Origin: Williamsia sp.
Lineage (GTDB): Bacteria; Actinomycetota; Actinomycetes; Mycobacteriales; Mycobacteriaceae
NCBI RefSeq assembly: GCF_016462415.1
Contig: NZ_JAEMTF010000014.1
Coordinates: forward strand, 1 to 64,000
Length of the DNA stretch: 64,000 nucleotides
Direction of reading: 5' to 3'
Program-made: the position numbers and the translations under genes
Notes under the pieces: model-generated
The model's input: only the letters and a program-made list of their open reading frames with translations
What the model was told of the DNA's origin: nothing
Databases searched by the model: none
In this document: positions 46,336 through 55,808 of the stretch, in pieces
Numbering within the stretch: position 1 is the stretch's first letter
Layout: each line of letters opens with the position of its first letter

Positions 46336-47420
46336 AGGAGCACCACCGAACGCAAGACCTCGCCGGCCTCCATCTTGTGGAACGCCGACTCGATGTCGTC
46401 GAGTCCGATCCGTTCGGTCACGAACTTCTCCAGCGGCAGCCGTCCCTGCTGATACAGGTCGACCAGCATCGGGAAGTCGCGTTCGGGAAGGCAGTCGCCG
46501 TACCAGGACGACTTGAGTGCGCCACCGCGGGAGAAGAAGTCGACCAGCGGCAGTTCCAGTGTCATCTCGGGGGTCGGCACACCGACGAGGACCACGACGC
46601 CGGCGAGATCCCGCGCATAGAACGCGGTCTCATAGGTCTCCGGTCGACCGACGGCATCGATGACCACGTCGGCGCCGTTGCCGTCGGTGAGCTCCTGGAT
46701 CGCGGCGACGACGTCGTCGACCTGCGATCCGTCGATGGTGTGCGTGGCCCCGAGGTCGGTGGCCCAGTCCAGTTTCCGCTGATCCCGGTCGACGGCGATG
46801 ATCGTCGTCGCACCGGCCAGGCGGGCGCCCGCGATCGCCGCGTCGCCGACGCCACCACATCCGATGACCGCGACACTGTCACCACGGACCACCCCACCGG
46901 TGTTCATCGCCGCGCCGAGCCCGGCCATCACCCCGCACCCGAGCAGACCCACCACGGCGGGGTCGGCGTCGGGGGCGACCTTGGTGCACTGCCCCTCGTG
47001 GACGAGCGTCTTGTCGGCGAACGCACCGATGCCCAGCGCAGGGGTGAGTTCCGTTCCGTCCTCGAGCGTCATCGGGACACTCGCGTTGAACGTGTCGAAG
47101 CAATACCAGGGACGCCCCCGCTTACACGCCCGACACTGTCCGCACACCGCGCGCCAGTTCAGGACGACGAAATCTCCGACGGCGACATGGGTCACCTCGT
47201 CGCCGATCTGCTCGACCCGCCCGGCCGCCTCGTGGCCCAGCAGGAACGGGTACTCGTCGTTGATCCCGCCCTCGCGGTAGGCGAGGTCGGTGTGGCAGAC
47301 CCCGCACGCGGCGATGTCGACGATCACATCGCGCGGCCCGGGGTCGGGCAGGGTGATCGAGACCACCTCGGTCGGCGCCCCCTTGCTCATCGAGACAACC
47401 CCGCGAACCTGCTGTGGCAT
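46332..47420 (-). CDS. mscR: S-(hydroxymethyl)mycothiol dehydrogenase / S-nitrosomycothiol reductase
   Basis: Zinc-dependent alcohol dehydrogenase, 362 residues, that oxidises the formaldehyde-mycothiol adduct and reduces S-nitrosomycothiol. Catalytic-zinc residues are in [10 protein letters not shown] and [25 protein letters not shown] is the structural zinc loop; [20 protein letters not shown] binds NAD. ATG 47420 has AAAGGGCGG upstream. It shows that the host uses mycothiol. In M. tuberculosis the locus lies elsewhere in the genome. Confidence 0.93.
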   Translation of the reverse strand: MPQQVRGVVSMSKGAPTEVVSITLPDPGPRDVIVDIAACGVCHTDLAYREGGINDEYPFLLGHEAAGRVEQIGDEVTHVAVGDFVVLNWRAVCGQCRACKRGRPWYCFDTFNASVPMTLEDGTELTPALGIGAFADKTLVHEGQCTKVAPDADPAVVGLLGCGVMAGLGAAMNTGGVVRGDSVAVIGCGGVGDAAIAGARLAGATTIIAVDRDQRKLDWATDLGATHTIDGSQVDDVVAAIQELTDGNGADVVIDAVGRPETYETAFYARDLAGVVVLVGVPTPEMTLELPLVDFFSRGGALKSSWYGDCLPERDFPMLVDLYQQGRLPLEKFVTERIGLDDIESAFHKMEAGEVLRSVVLL

Positions 47421-47680
47421 GCGTTTTCCGCCCTTTCGTGACGTCTGTCGGGCACATCCGGTCGATGGACACCTGTCCAGAACATCTCGCGACCAGTGTG
47501 TCGTGCATCTCCGAGTTTGTCATGCGCGAACGGGCATACCTGCTCCGCGGGGAACACCCGACCCCGTCGCGGTCGTTGCACAGAGGCGAACGTCCCCACA
47601 CAGATATCTCGGCCCCGGCCGAGAGTCATTTGGCCGTCGATGCGGCGGTGGGCGACAATTGCGCCGACAAGGAGGCCACG

Positions 47681-48718
47681 ATGGACGAGAAATCCACGTT
47701 GTACGAGCTGGAGTTTCCCGTACCCCAGGTGACCGGTGACGAGGGCACCGGCCCGGTTCTGGTTCACGCGATGGAGGGTTTCGCGGACGCGGGACACGCC
47801 GTCGCGTTGGCGGCCGAACATCTGCGCGACAGCCTCGAGTCCGAGCTCGTCGCCACGTTCTCCACCGACGAGCTGATCGACTACCGCTCGCGTCGTCCCA
47901 CCATGGAGTTCTCCGGCCAGGAGTTCACCGACGTCGAGATGCCCACGCTGACGATCCACGCGATCCGCGACAACGCCGGTCGGCCGTTCCTGCTGCTCGC
48001 CGGCGCGGAACCGGATCTGCGGTGGGAGCGGTTCGTCGAAGCCGTGCGACGCCTGTCCGATCATTTCCAGGTGTCGTCGGTGGTCGGCCTGAACGCGATC
48101 CCCATGGCCATCCCGCACACCCGACCGTCGTCGATCACCGCGCACGGTTCCGACCAGGAGATGCTCGGCGACCTCCCGCGGTGGGGCAGCGAGCTGAAGA
48201 TCCCCGCCAGCGCCTCGATGCTCGTGGAGCTGCGGATGGCGCAGAGCGGGTACGACACCGCGGGCCTGTCGGTGCACGTGCCGCACTACCTGTCCCAGGC
48301 GCAGTACCCGGGCGCATCGGCCACGCTGATCCAGTCACTGGCCAAGGTCACCGGGCTGGACCTGCCGGTCGCCGCACTCGAGAACGCAGCGGCCAAGGTG
48401 CGCACCCAGGTCGACGCCGAGGTCTCGGGCAACACCGAGGTCGAATCGGTGGTGTCGGCGCTCGAGAACCAGTACGACGCGTTCAACAGTGCGCAGACCG
48501 AGAAGGCGTCGCTGCTCGCGGCCGAAGAGGCGCTACCCAGTCCGGACGAACTCGGCGCCGAACTCGAACGCTTCCTCGCTGACCAGGTCGACACGTCGAC
48601 CGCAGACCAGGTCGACACGTCGACGGCAGACCAGGTCGACACATCGACCGCAGATCAGCCGGACGTGACCCCGGACGACGACTCCGACGACGATGCGCAG
48701 CCGGGTTCTGCCGGGTGA
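47681..48718 (+). CDS. PAC2-family protein
   Basis: 345 residues, counterpart of Rv2714. The PAC2 domain fills about 20-280 (VLVHAMEGFADAGHAV; LNAIPMAIPHTRP; SVHVPHYLSQAQYPGASA). PAC2 proteins are related to eukaryotic proteasome assembly chaperones, but the bacterial role is unknown. ATG 47681 has AAGGAGG 5 nt upstream. The C-terminal tail has three copies of DQVDTSTA and then an acidic end. The helicase gene starts 3 nt after the stop. Confidence 0.88.
   Translation: MDEKSTLYELEFPVPQVTGDEGTGPVLVHAMEGFADAGHAVALAAEHLRDSLESELVATFSTDELIDYRSRRPTMEFSGQEFTDVEMPTLTIHAIRDNAGRPFLLLAGAEPDLRWERFVEAVRRLSDHFQVSSVVGLNAIPMAIPHTRPSSITAHGSDQEMLGDLPRWGSELKIPASASMLVELRMAQSGYDTAGLSVHVPHYLSQAQYPGASATLIQSLAKVTGLDLPVAALENAAAKVRTQVDAEVSGNTEVESVVSALENQYDAFNSAQTEKASLLAAEEALPSPDELGAELERFLADQVDTSTADQVDTSTADQVDTSTADQPDVTPDDDSDDDAQPGSAG
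48581..48652 (+). repeat. Three tandem 24-bp repeats in the PAC2 gene
   Basis: Three units starting GACCAGGTCGACAC, at 48581, 48605 and 48629, differing by one base each from the first unit. They encode the repeated octapeptide DQVDTSTA. A partial fourth unit follows (GATCAG). Confidence 0.9.
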
Positions 48719-48721
48719 TGC

Positions 48722-51220
48722 GTGAGCGGTGACGCACCGGCCACCTTCATCCCCTCGGGGACGTCGGACCCCGACGAGCTGTTCGACGAGTTCTCCCGCT
48801 GGGCGGAATCGCGGGGTCTGACGTTCTATCCCGCGCAGGAGGAAGCGCTCATCGAGCTGGTCTCCGGGGCCAACGTACTCCTGTCCACCCCCACCGGGTC
48901 GGGTAAGTCCCTGGTCGCCGCGGGCGCGACGTCGTTCGCACTCGGTCGCGGTCAGCGCACCTTCTACACCGCGCCCATCAAAGCGTTGGTCAGCGAGAAG
49001 TTCTTCGACCTGTGCGCACAGTTCGGGGCCGACTCGGTGGGCATGATGACCGGCGACGCCACCGTCAACGCGGGCGCACCGATCATCTGCGCCACCGCCG
49101 AGGTGCTCGCCAACCTCGCGCTGCGCACCGGGGCCGATGCCGACGTCGGACTGATCGTCATGGACGAGTTCCACTACTACGGCGACACCGAACGCGGCTG
49201 GGCCTGGCAGGTCCCGATCGTCGAGCTGCCGCGCGCCCAGTTCCTGCTGATGTCGGCCACCCTGGGGGACGTCACGTTCTTCGCCGACGACCTCCGACGC
49301 CGCACCGGCCGCGAGACGGCGTCCATCACCGGCACCCAACGGCCGGTCCCCCTCGACTACTCCTACGTGCTGACCTCGGTGCACGACACCATCGAGCGGT
49401 TGATCGAGGCCGACCGGGCACCGGTCTATGTCGTGCACTTCACCCAGGCGTCTGCGGTCGAACGCGCCCAGGCCCTGCTCAGCGCGAACATCTGCAGCCG
49501 CGAGCAACGCGACGCCATCGCGGTCGCGATCGGTGATTTCCGATTCACCTCCGGCTTCGGCAACACGCTGTCGAAACTGGTCCGCGCCGGGATCGGTGTG
49601 CACCACGCCGGGATGCTCCCCCGCTACCGACGACTCGTCGAACGCCTTGCGCAGCAGGGACTCCTCAAGGTGGTGGCCGGCACCGACACCCTCGGTGTCG
49701 GTATCAACGTCCCGATCCGCACGGTGCTGCTCACCGGCCTGACGAAGTACGACGGCGTCAAGACACGCCATCTGCAGGCACGCGAGTTCCACCAGATCGT
49801 CGGTCGCGCCGGCCGGGCCGGCTACGACACCCGCGGCTTCGTCGTCGCCCAGGCCCCCGAACACGACGTCGAGAACGCGCGTGCGACCGCGAAGGCCGGC
49901 GACGATCCGAAGAAGCTCAAGAAGATCCAACGCAAGAAGGCCCCGGAGGGTTTCGTCTCGTGGGGCGAGCCGACCTTCGAACGGCTCATCGCCGCGCCGC
50001 CCGAGCCGCTGCGGTCGCACTTCAAGGTCACCACCTCGATGGTGATCGACGTGATCGCCCGTCCGGCCAACTGCTTCACCTCGATGCGTCATCTCCTCGA
50101 GGACAACCACGAGCCGCGCGAGCGGCAGCGCAAACACATCCTGCGGGCGATCGAGATCTACCGGGGACTGCGCACCGCGGGCCTCGTCGAGTCGATGGAG
50201 CCGGACGCCTCGGGCAAGGCCGTACGGTTGACCACCGACCTCCCGGCGAACTTCGCGTTGTCGAACCCGTTGTCCTCCTTCGCGATCGCAGCGCTGGAGA
50301 TCCTGGACACCGACGACCCCGGCTATGCGTTCGACGCGCTGTCGGTCATCGAGTCGACCATCGAGGACCCCCGACCGATCCTGCGCGCGCAGCGCAGCGC
50401 CGCACGCGACGTCGCCATCGCCGAGATGAAGTCCGACGGCATCGAGTACGACGAGCGAATGGAGCTGCTCGAGGAGATCACGTGGCCCATGCCGCTGTTC
50501 GACCTCCTCGAGGGGTCGTTCGAGATCTACCGGCGCGGACACCCCTGGGTCTCCGGCACTCCCCCGTCACCGAAGTCCATCGTCCGCGAGATGGTCGAGC
50601 AGGCCATGGGGTTCAACGACTTCGTCGCACGCTACAAACTCGCGCGCAGCGAGGGAGTCGTGCTCCGCTACCTCACCGACGTCTACCGGTCGGCACGTCA
50701 CGGCCTACCGACCGCGCAGCACACCCCCGAGCTCGACGATCTCATCGAGTGGCTCGGCGACCTGGTGCGCCGGGTCGACTCCAGCCTGATCGACGAATGG
50801 GAACAGCTCACCCACCCCGATGACGACAGCGCACCCACCGACGCCCGTCCGCCGACCACCGGTCCGAACCTCCGCGCGTGCCGGGTGCAGGTACGCAACC
50901 ACATGTTCGCACTGATCAGCGCCGTATCGCGGCGGGACTGGCCCACGCTCTACCGGACCCACCCCGATGTCGCGTGGAGCGAGGAGCTCGCCGAGTACTT
51001 CGACGAGTACGGCGAGCTCGACGCCGGACCGCAGGCCCGCAGTCCGCAGCTCTTCGCCCTCGACGAGAGCGACGACGTGTGGCGGGTCCGTCAGACCTTC
51101 GACGACCCGCAGGGCGACCACGGGTGGTCGTTGACCGCGCAGGTGGAGATCGCGACCGACCCGGACGTCGACGAGTCCGATCGAATCCGTGTGACGGACA
51201 TGGAGATCCAACCCGGCTGA
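48722..51220 (+). CDS. Ski2-like DEAD/DEAH-box RNA helicase with DUF3516
   Basis: 832 residues. Motif I STPTGSGKSLVAAGAT, motif II MDEFHYYGD, motif III LMSATL and motif VI FHQIVGRAGRAGYDTR show an intact SF2 core (about 20-400); a variable middle follows, and the C-terminal half matches the DUF3516 type found in actinobacteria. The DEFH variant of the DExH box is kept. Likely acts on structured RNA. Start GTG 48722 is 3 nt after PAC2, so the two are translated together. Confidence 0.87.
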   Translation: MSGDAPATFIPSGTSDPDELFDEFSRWAESRGLTFYPAQEEALIELVSGANVLLSTPTGSGKSLVAAGATSFALGRGQRTFYTAPIKALVSEKFFDLCAQFGADSVGMMTGDATVNAGAPIICATAEVLANLALRTGADADVGLIVMDEFHYYGDTERGWAWQVPIVELPRAQFLLMSATLGDVTFFADDLRRRTGRETASITGTQRPVPLDYSYVLTSVHDTIERLIEADRAPVYVVHFTQASAVERAQALLSANICSREQRDAIAVAIGDFRFTSGFGNTLSKLVRAGIGVHHAGMLPRYRRLVERLAQQGLLKVVAGTDTLGVGINVPIRTVLLTGLTKYDGVKTRHLQAREFHQIVGRAGRAGYDTRGFVVAQAPEHDVENARATAKAGDDPKKLKKIQRKKAPEGFVSWGEPTFERLIAAPPEPLRSHFKVTTSMVIDVIARPANCFTSMRHLLEDNHEPRERQRKHILRAIEIYRGLRTAGLVESMEPDASGKAVRLTTDLPANFALSNPLSSFAIAALEILDTDDPGYAFDALSVIESTIEDPRPILRAQRSAARDVAIAEMKSDGIEYDERMELLEEITWPMPLFDLLEGSFEIYRRGHPWVSGTPPSPKSIVREMVEQAMGFNDFVARYKLARSEGVVLRYLTDVYRSARHGLPTAQHTPELDDLIEWLGDLVRRVDSSLIDEWEQLTHPDDDSAPTDARPPTTGPNLRACRVQVRNHMFALISAVSRRDWPTLYRTHPDVAWSEELAEYFDEYGELDAGPQARSPQLFALDESDDVWRVRQTFDDPQGDHGWSLTAQVEIATDPDVDESDRIRVTDMEIQPG

Positions 51221-51231
51221 ACCGGGCGCCG

Positions 51232-53754
51232 TCAGGCGTCGAGCACGTCGTCGACGATGGTCGCCACCTCACCGACGTAGGGCTCGTGCAGGAGTTCGAC
51301 GTGCCCGCCGCGCACCGGCCGGATGTCGACCGCACCGCTGGTCACCGCCTGCCACCACTGGCGTCGATGACGGGTTCCTGGCGCGGCGAGAACGGTGATC
51401 GGGGCGTCGATCCGGCGCAATCGGTGTCGGTCGGTGAGGCGTCCACCGAGGCGGTAGAAGATGATCCACTGCGTCACCGGGTCGAAGATCACGCGTCCGG
51501 CCAACGGGATCTTGGCGACCAACGCCACCAACTGCCGCTTCGACACCGAGACGTCGGGTTGGTACTGCACCTCGGGTTCATCGATCTCGTCGGGGTCGGC
51601 GGCGGGCGGATCCTCGGGGTCGAGATCGGCGATCAGCTTCTCGGACAACGACGTGTCGATCGCGATCAGGTGACGCGTCTGCTCACCTCGCTCGGCGAGC
51701 TGCGCGGACATCTCCAGCGCCACGACACCGCCCATCGAGTGTCCGGCCAGCAGGTACGGCCCGTGCGGCGCCACTGCGGTGATCAGGTCCACATAGCGGC
51801 GCGCCATCGCGGTGACGCTGCGATCGGGGCGTCCTGTCCGTTCGAGCCCGAGAGCCTGCAGGCCGTGGACCGGCCGGCCCGGTGTGAGGTGTCGGGCCAT
51901 CGCCATCAGTGACGACGCCGGACCGCCTGCACCGGCGACCACGAAGAGCGGGGTCGTCTCGACGGTGTCGGGGGACGCGGTGCGGATCGGCACCAGAACG
52001 CCGTTGCCCTCGCGGACACCGCCGCCGTTGCGGTAGTGGTCGCGGATGCTCGTCGCCAGCACCGCGATCGTGGGGGTGGTGGTGAAGGCGGCGAAGTCGA
52101 TGTCGCCGTTGATGCGTTGACGGACGGTGGTCGAGATCCGGGCGAGCGCCAGCGAATCGGCACCGAGCGCCATCAGGTCCGCATCTGCGTCGATGTCGTC
52201 GGTACCCATCGCCAGCGTGACCGCGTAGCGGGCGACCGAGTCGACGATGTCGGGTGCGCCACGACGCCTGCGTGCGGTGGCGCGCACGCGGGGTTCGGGC
52301 AGCGCGGCCCGGTCGAGTTTGCCGCGTTCGGTTCTCGGCAGTGCCGCCAGGGCGACGACGTACCGCGGCACCATCCATTCCGGCAGGACCGACCGCAGCT
52401 CACCGCGGATCCGGTTGTCCGAGTCGGCCTCCGCGGTGATCGGGCCACTGACGTAGGCGACCAGCTCGGTGCCGCCGTCGATGTCGGTGGCGCAGACGAA
52501 CGCCTCCTGCACCCCGTCCTGGCCATACAGTGCCGACTCCACCTCACCGGGCTCGACGAGATACCCCCGGATCTTGACCGCATCGTCCACCCGGCCGGCG
52601 AGGTGCAGGGTGCCGTCGGGTCCGAGATGCCCGCGATCGCCGGTGCGATACGCACCGACCCCCGCCTCGTCGGTGAAGAACCGAGTCGACGCTCGACCGA
52701 GGTACCCGGCGGCGATCGGGCCGCCCACGACGACCACCTCGCCGACCGAGCCGGCGTCGATCCGAAATCCGTGCTCGTCGACGATGTGGACGCGGCGGTC
52801 GGGAAGCGGATGCCCGGCGGCGATCCGCCCGACGGGGAGGGCGTCGTGCGGCGTCAGCACGGAATGGCCGATCATCCCCACCTCGGTGGCGGCGTACCAG
52901 TTCACGATGGCCGGGGCCGGCTGTGAGACGTGTCGGGTCTGTTCCACGTCGGATCCGGTGGCGGCCTCCCCGTAGTAGGCGACCTGGCGAACCGTCGAGA
53001 TGGGATCGACTGCCCCCGATCGCGCGGCCGAGCCGAGCGCCCGCGCGGCCACGACCGAGCTGTGCAGCGTGGTCACCGACTCCGACCGCAGCCAGGTGGC
53101 CAGCGAGACCAGGTCGGTGTCGCGGGGGTCGGCGCACACCACCGTTGCGCCGCAGGCGATCCCGGCGAGCACGGTGTTCATGCCCGCGCTGAAGCCGAGC
53201 GGGAGCAGGTCTCCGAGACGGTCGTCCGCGCGCAACCCCTGGCCCTCGACGATGTCGCGCACCTTCGCCAGCAGGGTCCGGTGAGCGAGCATGACGCCCT
53301 TCGGATCTCCCGTCGATCCCGAGGTGTAACAGATCATGGCGATCGCGTCGGGGTCCACGTCGGCGGAGGACTCGGACTCACGGCCCCTCGGGCGGCACGT
53401 CGGGAGATCGTCCATCGTCGACGCCGTGCAGGCGTCGACGATGCGGGCGACCCGCTCGGCGGGCAGGCCGGTGTCGATCGCGACCAGCGCCCGTCCGGAC
53501 ATCATCACCCCGAGCGAGCGTGCGACCGCGTCGACGGTCCCGTCCTGGTGGACGGCCACCGGCGACCACGTGTCGCCGAGAGCCAGGTGCCGGGCGTACC
53601 CGGTCGCGGCGACGAGCAGGTCGCGGTAGCTGATCCGACCGGTGGAGGTGACGATCGCAGTGGCGCCCGGCACCGATCGCGCGGTGGCGGTCAGGAGACC
53701 GCCGACGGTCTCCGCGTGCTCCGGTGGCCGCACTGATCCGAGTCTCTGCCGCAT
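51232..53754 (-). CDS. One-module NRPS-like enzyme (A-T-TE)
   Basis: 840 residues: adenylation (about 1-490), carrier (500-575), thioesterase (595-840), no condensation domain. A3 ICYTSGSTGDPKGVM (141-155), A5 NWYAATEVG (285-293), A7 YRTGDRG (369-375), A8 GRVDDAVKIRGY (387-398) and catalytic K479 are present; S534 in GADSL takes phosphopantetheine; TE has GHSMGG (S673) and GGHVELL. The core A4 reads GFSAG, so the aspartate that binds an alpha-amino group is Ser189. The substrate is thus likely a keto, hydroxy or aryl acid. Function is inferred. Confidence 0.85.
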   Translation of the reverse strand: MRQRLGSVRPPEHAETVGGLLTATARSVPGATAIVTSTGRISYRDLLVAATGYARHLALGDTWSPVAVHQDGTVDAVARSLGVMMSGRALVAIDTGLPAERVARIVDACTASTMDDLPTCRPRGRESESSADVDPDAIAMICYTSGSTGDPKGVMLAHRTLLAKVRDIVEGQGLRADDRLGDLLPLGFSAGMNTVLAGIACGATVVCADPRDTDLVSLATWLRSESVTTLHSSVVAARALGSAARSGAVDPISTVRQVAYYGEAATGSDVEQTRHVSQPAPAIVNWYAATEVGMIGHSVLTPHDALPVGRIAAGHPLPDRRVHIVDEHGFRIDAGSVGEVVVVGGPIAAGYLGRASTRFFTDEAGVGAYRTGDRGHLGPDGTLHLAGRVDDAVKIRGYLVEPGEVESALYGQDGVQEAFVCATDIDGGTELVAYVSGPITAEADSDNRIRGELRSVLPEWMVPRYVVALAALPRTERGKLDRAALPEPRVRATARRRRGAPDIVDSVARYAVTLAMGTDDIDADADLMALGADSLALARISTTVRQRINGDIDFAAFTTTPTIAVLATSIRDHYRNGGGVREGNGVLVPIRTASPDTVETTPLFVVAGAGGPASSLMAMARHLTPGRPVHGLQALGLERTGRPDRSVTAMARRYVDLITAVAPHGPYLLAGHSMGGVVALEMSAQLAERGEQTRHLIAIDTSLSEKLIADLDPEDPPAADPDEIDEPEVQYQPDVSVSKRQLVALVAKIPLAGRVIFDPVTQWIIFYRLGGRLTDRHRLRRIDAPITVLAAPGTRHRRQWWQAVTSGAVDIRPVRGGHVELLHEPYVGEVATIVDDVLDA

Positions 53755-53817
53755 TTGTCGGGATTCAACCAGAGCTCGCAGGACCTCGCAGCGCGGAGCG
53801 ACCCCGGGCCACCGACG

Positions 53818-54555
53818 TCAACGGAAGGTGTAACCGCCGTCCGGGTAGACGACCGATCCCGTCATCGCGCCGTTGAGCAGCAGATGAACCACCGACTGCG
53901 CGACCTCGTCCTCGGTGATGAGGCGACCGATCGTGGCCGCGCTCACATACTGGCCGAACGCGGCGCGGCGGACGTCCGGATCACGCGTTCGCCAGAGGTT
54001 CCCGTCGATGGTCCCCGGCGCGACCGCGTTGACGCGGACGGGCGACAACTCGACCGCCAATCCCCGGGCCAGGCCCTCGACGGCCGCGTTGGCGGCGATG
54101 TAGGCGGGCGCGCTGCCGGGCGGACGGACGCTCGCCGCGCCCGACATCAACACGATCGACGCATCGTCGGCCAGCCGGGGCAGCGCCGCCTTCACGACGC
54201 GGTACTGGCCCCAGAACTTCGACTCGAACGGTGTCGCGGCCTCGGCCTCGCCGAGGTCGCGCATCGGGCCCGTCACATAGGTGGCCGCGGTGGTGAACAC
54301 CCCGTGGACGATGTCGATGTCGCCGAAGAAGGCCGAGACGCTGTCGGCGTCGGATGTGTCCACCGTGCGCCACCGCGCGCCGTCGCCGAGATCGGCGGCG
54401 GCGTCGGCGAGCGTCTGCTGTGTCCGACCGCCGAGGACGACCTGTCCGCCGGCCTCGACCACCGCGCGCGCCACACACAACCCGACACCCGACCCGCCTC
54501 CGATGAGCACCACGGTGCGATCGACGAACGCGGTCGGGGCCAACCAGGAGCTCAT
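53818..54555 (-). CDS. Short-chain dehydrogenase/reductase
   Basis: 245 residues. Cofactor motif VLIGGGSGVGLCVARAVV (15-32), NAG-region replaced by TTAATY, catalytic Ser in LMSGAAS and YIAANAAVEG, where the usual YxxxK lysine is asparagine (YIAAN). Thus the active site lacks the canonical Lys. C-terminal motif VYPDGGYTFR is typical. ATG 54555 follows TAGCCT by 7 nt, so it can have its own leaderless mRNA. It is 63 nt upstream of the NRPS-like gene on the same strand. Confidence 0.82.
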   Translation of the reverse strand: MSSWLAPTAFVDRTVVLIGGGSGVGLCVARAVVEAGGQVVLGGRTQQTLADAAADLGDGARWRTVDTSDADSVSAFFGDIDIVHGVFTTAATYVTGPMRDLGEAEAATPFESKFWGQYRVVKAALPRLADDASIVLMSGAASVRPPGSAPAYIAANAAVEGLARGLAVELSPVRVNAVAPGTIDGNLWRTRDPDVRRAAFGQYVSAATIGRLITEDEVAQSVVHLLLNGAMTGSVVYPDGGYTFR

Positions 54556-54562
54556 CTGCGCG

Positions 54563-54568
54563 AGGCTA
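54563..54568 (-). promoter_or_regulatory. -10 element TAGCCT for the leaderless SDR gene
   Basis: Minus-strand TAGCCT plus seven bases reaches ATG 54555. It could express the SDR and NRPS-like genes together. Confidence 0.5.
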
Positions 54569-54633
54569 CCGCAGGCCACCGGCCAAACCGATTCGCCGTC
54601 AACTCATCTCGAAACGTGAACCCACTCGGTTGA

Positions 54634-55767
54634 TCAGCCCGCGAACGGCCCGCCGGGACCGAAGGTCAGCTCTGCGAACCGCTCGGCGATCCGTCGGTGT
54701 CCCGCCGCATCCGGGTGCAGCGCATCCGGCAACGGCAGCTCGACGGCGTCGGCGGGACCGTAGAGGTCGAGGCCGTTCACATGATGCAGCGTCGGATCGT
54801 GGCGGCGGCGCTGCGCGACGATGTCCGCCAGACGGTCGCGGATCACCCTCAGCGTGAGCTTCCCGGCTGCGGTCTCCGCGGGATCACCGGTCGCCCGGAA
54901 CCGGACCTCGCCGGCGGCCAGGGCCGCGACGTCGAACGCACCGGGGCCCGGGGTGTCCTCGTGGATCGGGCAGCAGATCGACGACACGACCACGAGCGGG
55001 GTGTCGGGGTGGCCGTCACGGATGGTGTCGAGGAACCCGTGCACGGCCGGACCGAACGCGCGCAGGCGAATCAGGTCGGCGTTGACCAGGTTGATCCCGA
55101 TCTCGACGCTGATCAGGTCGGCCGGGGTGTCCCGCATGACCCGGGCGACGCACGGGTCGAGCAACGCGTTGCCGCCGAATCCCAGATTGGTCAGCTCGAC
55201 GCCGGTGGCGGTGGCGGTGAGTGCGGGCCAGGTGCGCGACGGACTGCCCGCGTTGGACCCCTGGCTGATGGAGCTGCCGTGGTGAAGCCACGCCCGTCGC
55301 GCGGAGGCGCGGACGGGTTCGACGGCCGCGTCGGACCGGATCGCGACTATCTCGGTGGTCTCGTTGTGCGGCAGCCAGATGTCGATGTCCTCGGCGCGCC
55401 CGGACAGTCCGTCGAACCGCAGCGTGGCCACCTCGCCCACATGGGTCTGCACCGCTCCGGTGGCCATGTCGACCGACAGCGTGGTGGCCGTCGCCGCGCT
55501 CGCCTGCGCCACGAGTCGGCCGTCGACGAGCAGATCATGGAGCCCCACGGGCCGCGGCGGTAGTCCCGGGTAGACGACCCTGGTGGCGCGGACGTCCACC
55601 TCGACGGTGGTCGCGGCCGAGCGGAACGTGATCCGTACCCCGGCGGGCTGGGTCTCGGACATGGCGAGACGGTCGTCGCCGACCTGGTCGAGGGCCCACT
55701 GCGGCAGTCGGTGCGGCAGGACGCCGTGCTCGGTCTCCTCGAGCTCGATGGCTCCACGAACGGTCAT
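54634..55767 (-). CDS. SGNH/GDSL-family hydrolase with N-terminal beta domain
   Basis: 377 residues. Residues 1-160 look like a carbohydrate-binding-type beta sandwich; the rest is SGNH: block I WLHHGSSISQGS (Ser nucleophile), block II GFGGNA (Gly), block III GINLVNADL (Asn) and block V DALHPDAAGH (Asp/His). It probably removes acyl groups from a small ester or sugar. There is no signal peptide. ATG 55767 (or GTG 55776) is about 40 nt after the aminotransferase stop, so they may be one unit. Confidence 0.8.
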   Translation of the reverse strand: MTVRGAIELEETEHGVLPHRLPQWALDQVGDDRLAMSETQPAGVRITFRSAATTVEVDVRATRVVYPGLPPRPVGLHDLLVDGRLVAQASAATATTLSVDMATGAVQTHVGEVATLRFDGLSGRAEDIDIWLPHNETTEIVAIRSDAAVEPVRASARRAWLHHGSSISQGSNAGSPSRTWPALTATATGVELTNLGFGGNALLDPCVARVMRDTPADLISVEIGINLVNADLIRLRAFGPAVHGFLDTIRDGHPDTPLVVVSSICCPIHEDTPGPGAFDVAALAAGEVRFRATGDPAETAAGKLTLRVIRDRLADIVAQRRRHDPTLHHVNGLDLYGPADAVELPLPDALHPDAAGHRRIAERFAELTFGPGGPFAG

Positions 55768-55808
55768 CGCCGACACCGGGATGTCGAACCAACCGTCAGC
55801 CCCGGGCG

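Noticed and set aside
47465-47478. GGACA-N2-TGTCC repeat upstream of mscR as an operator
   Set aside because: Five-base arms are too short to stand out in this GC-rich DNA, and no second copy was seen.
48533-50542. Long minus-strand open frame across the helicase
   Set aside because: It is antisense to intact helicase motifs, and the translation has no recognisable fold.
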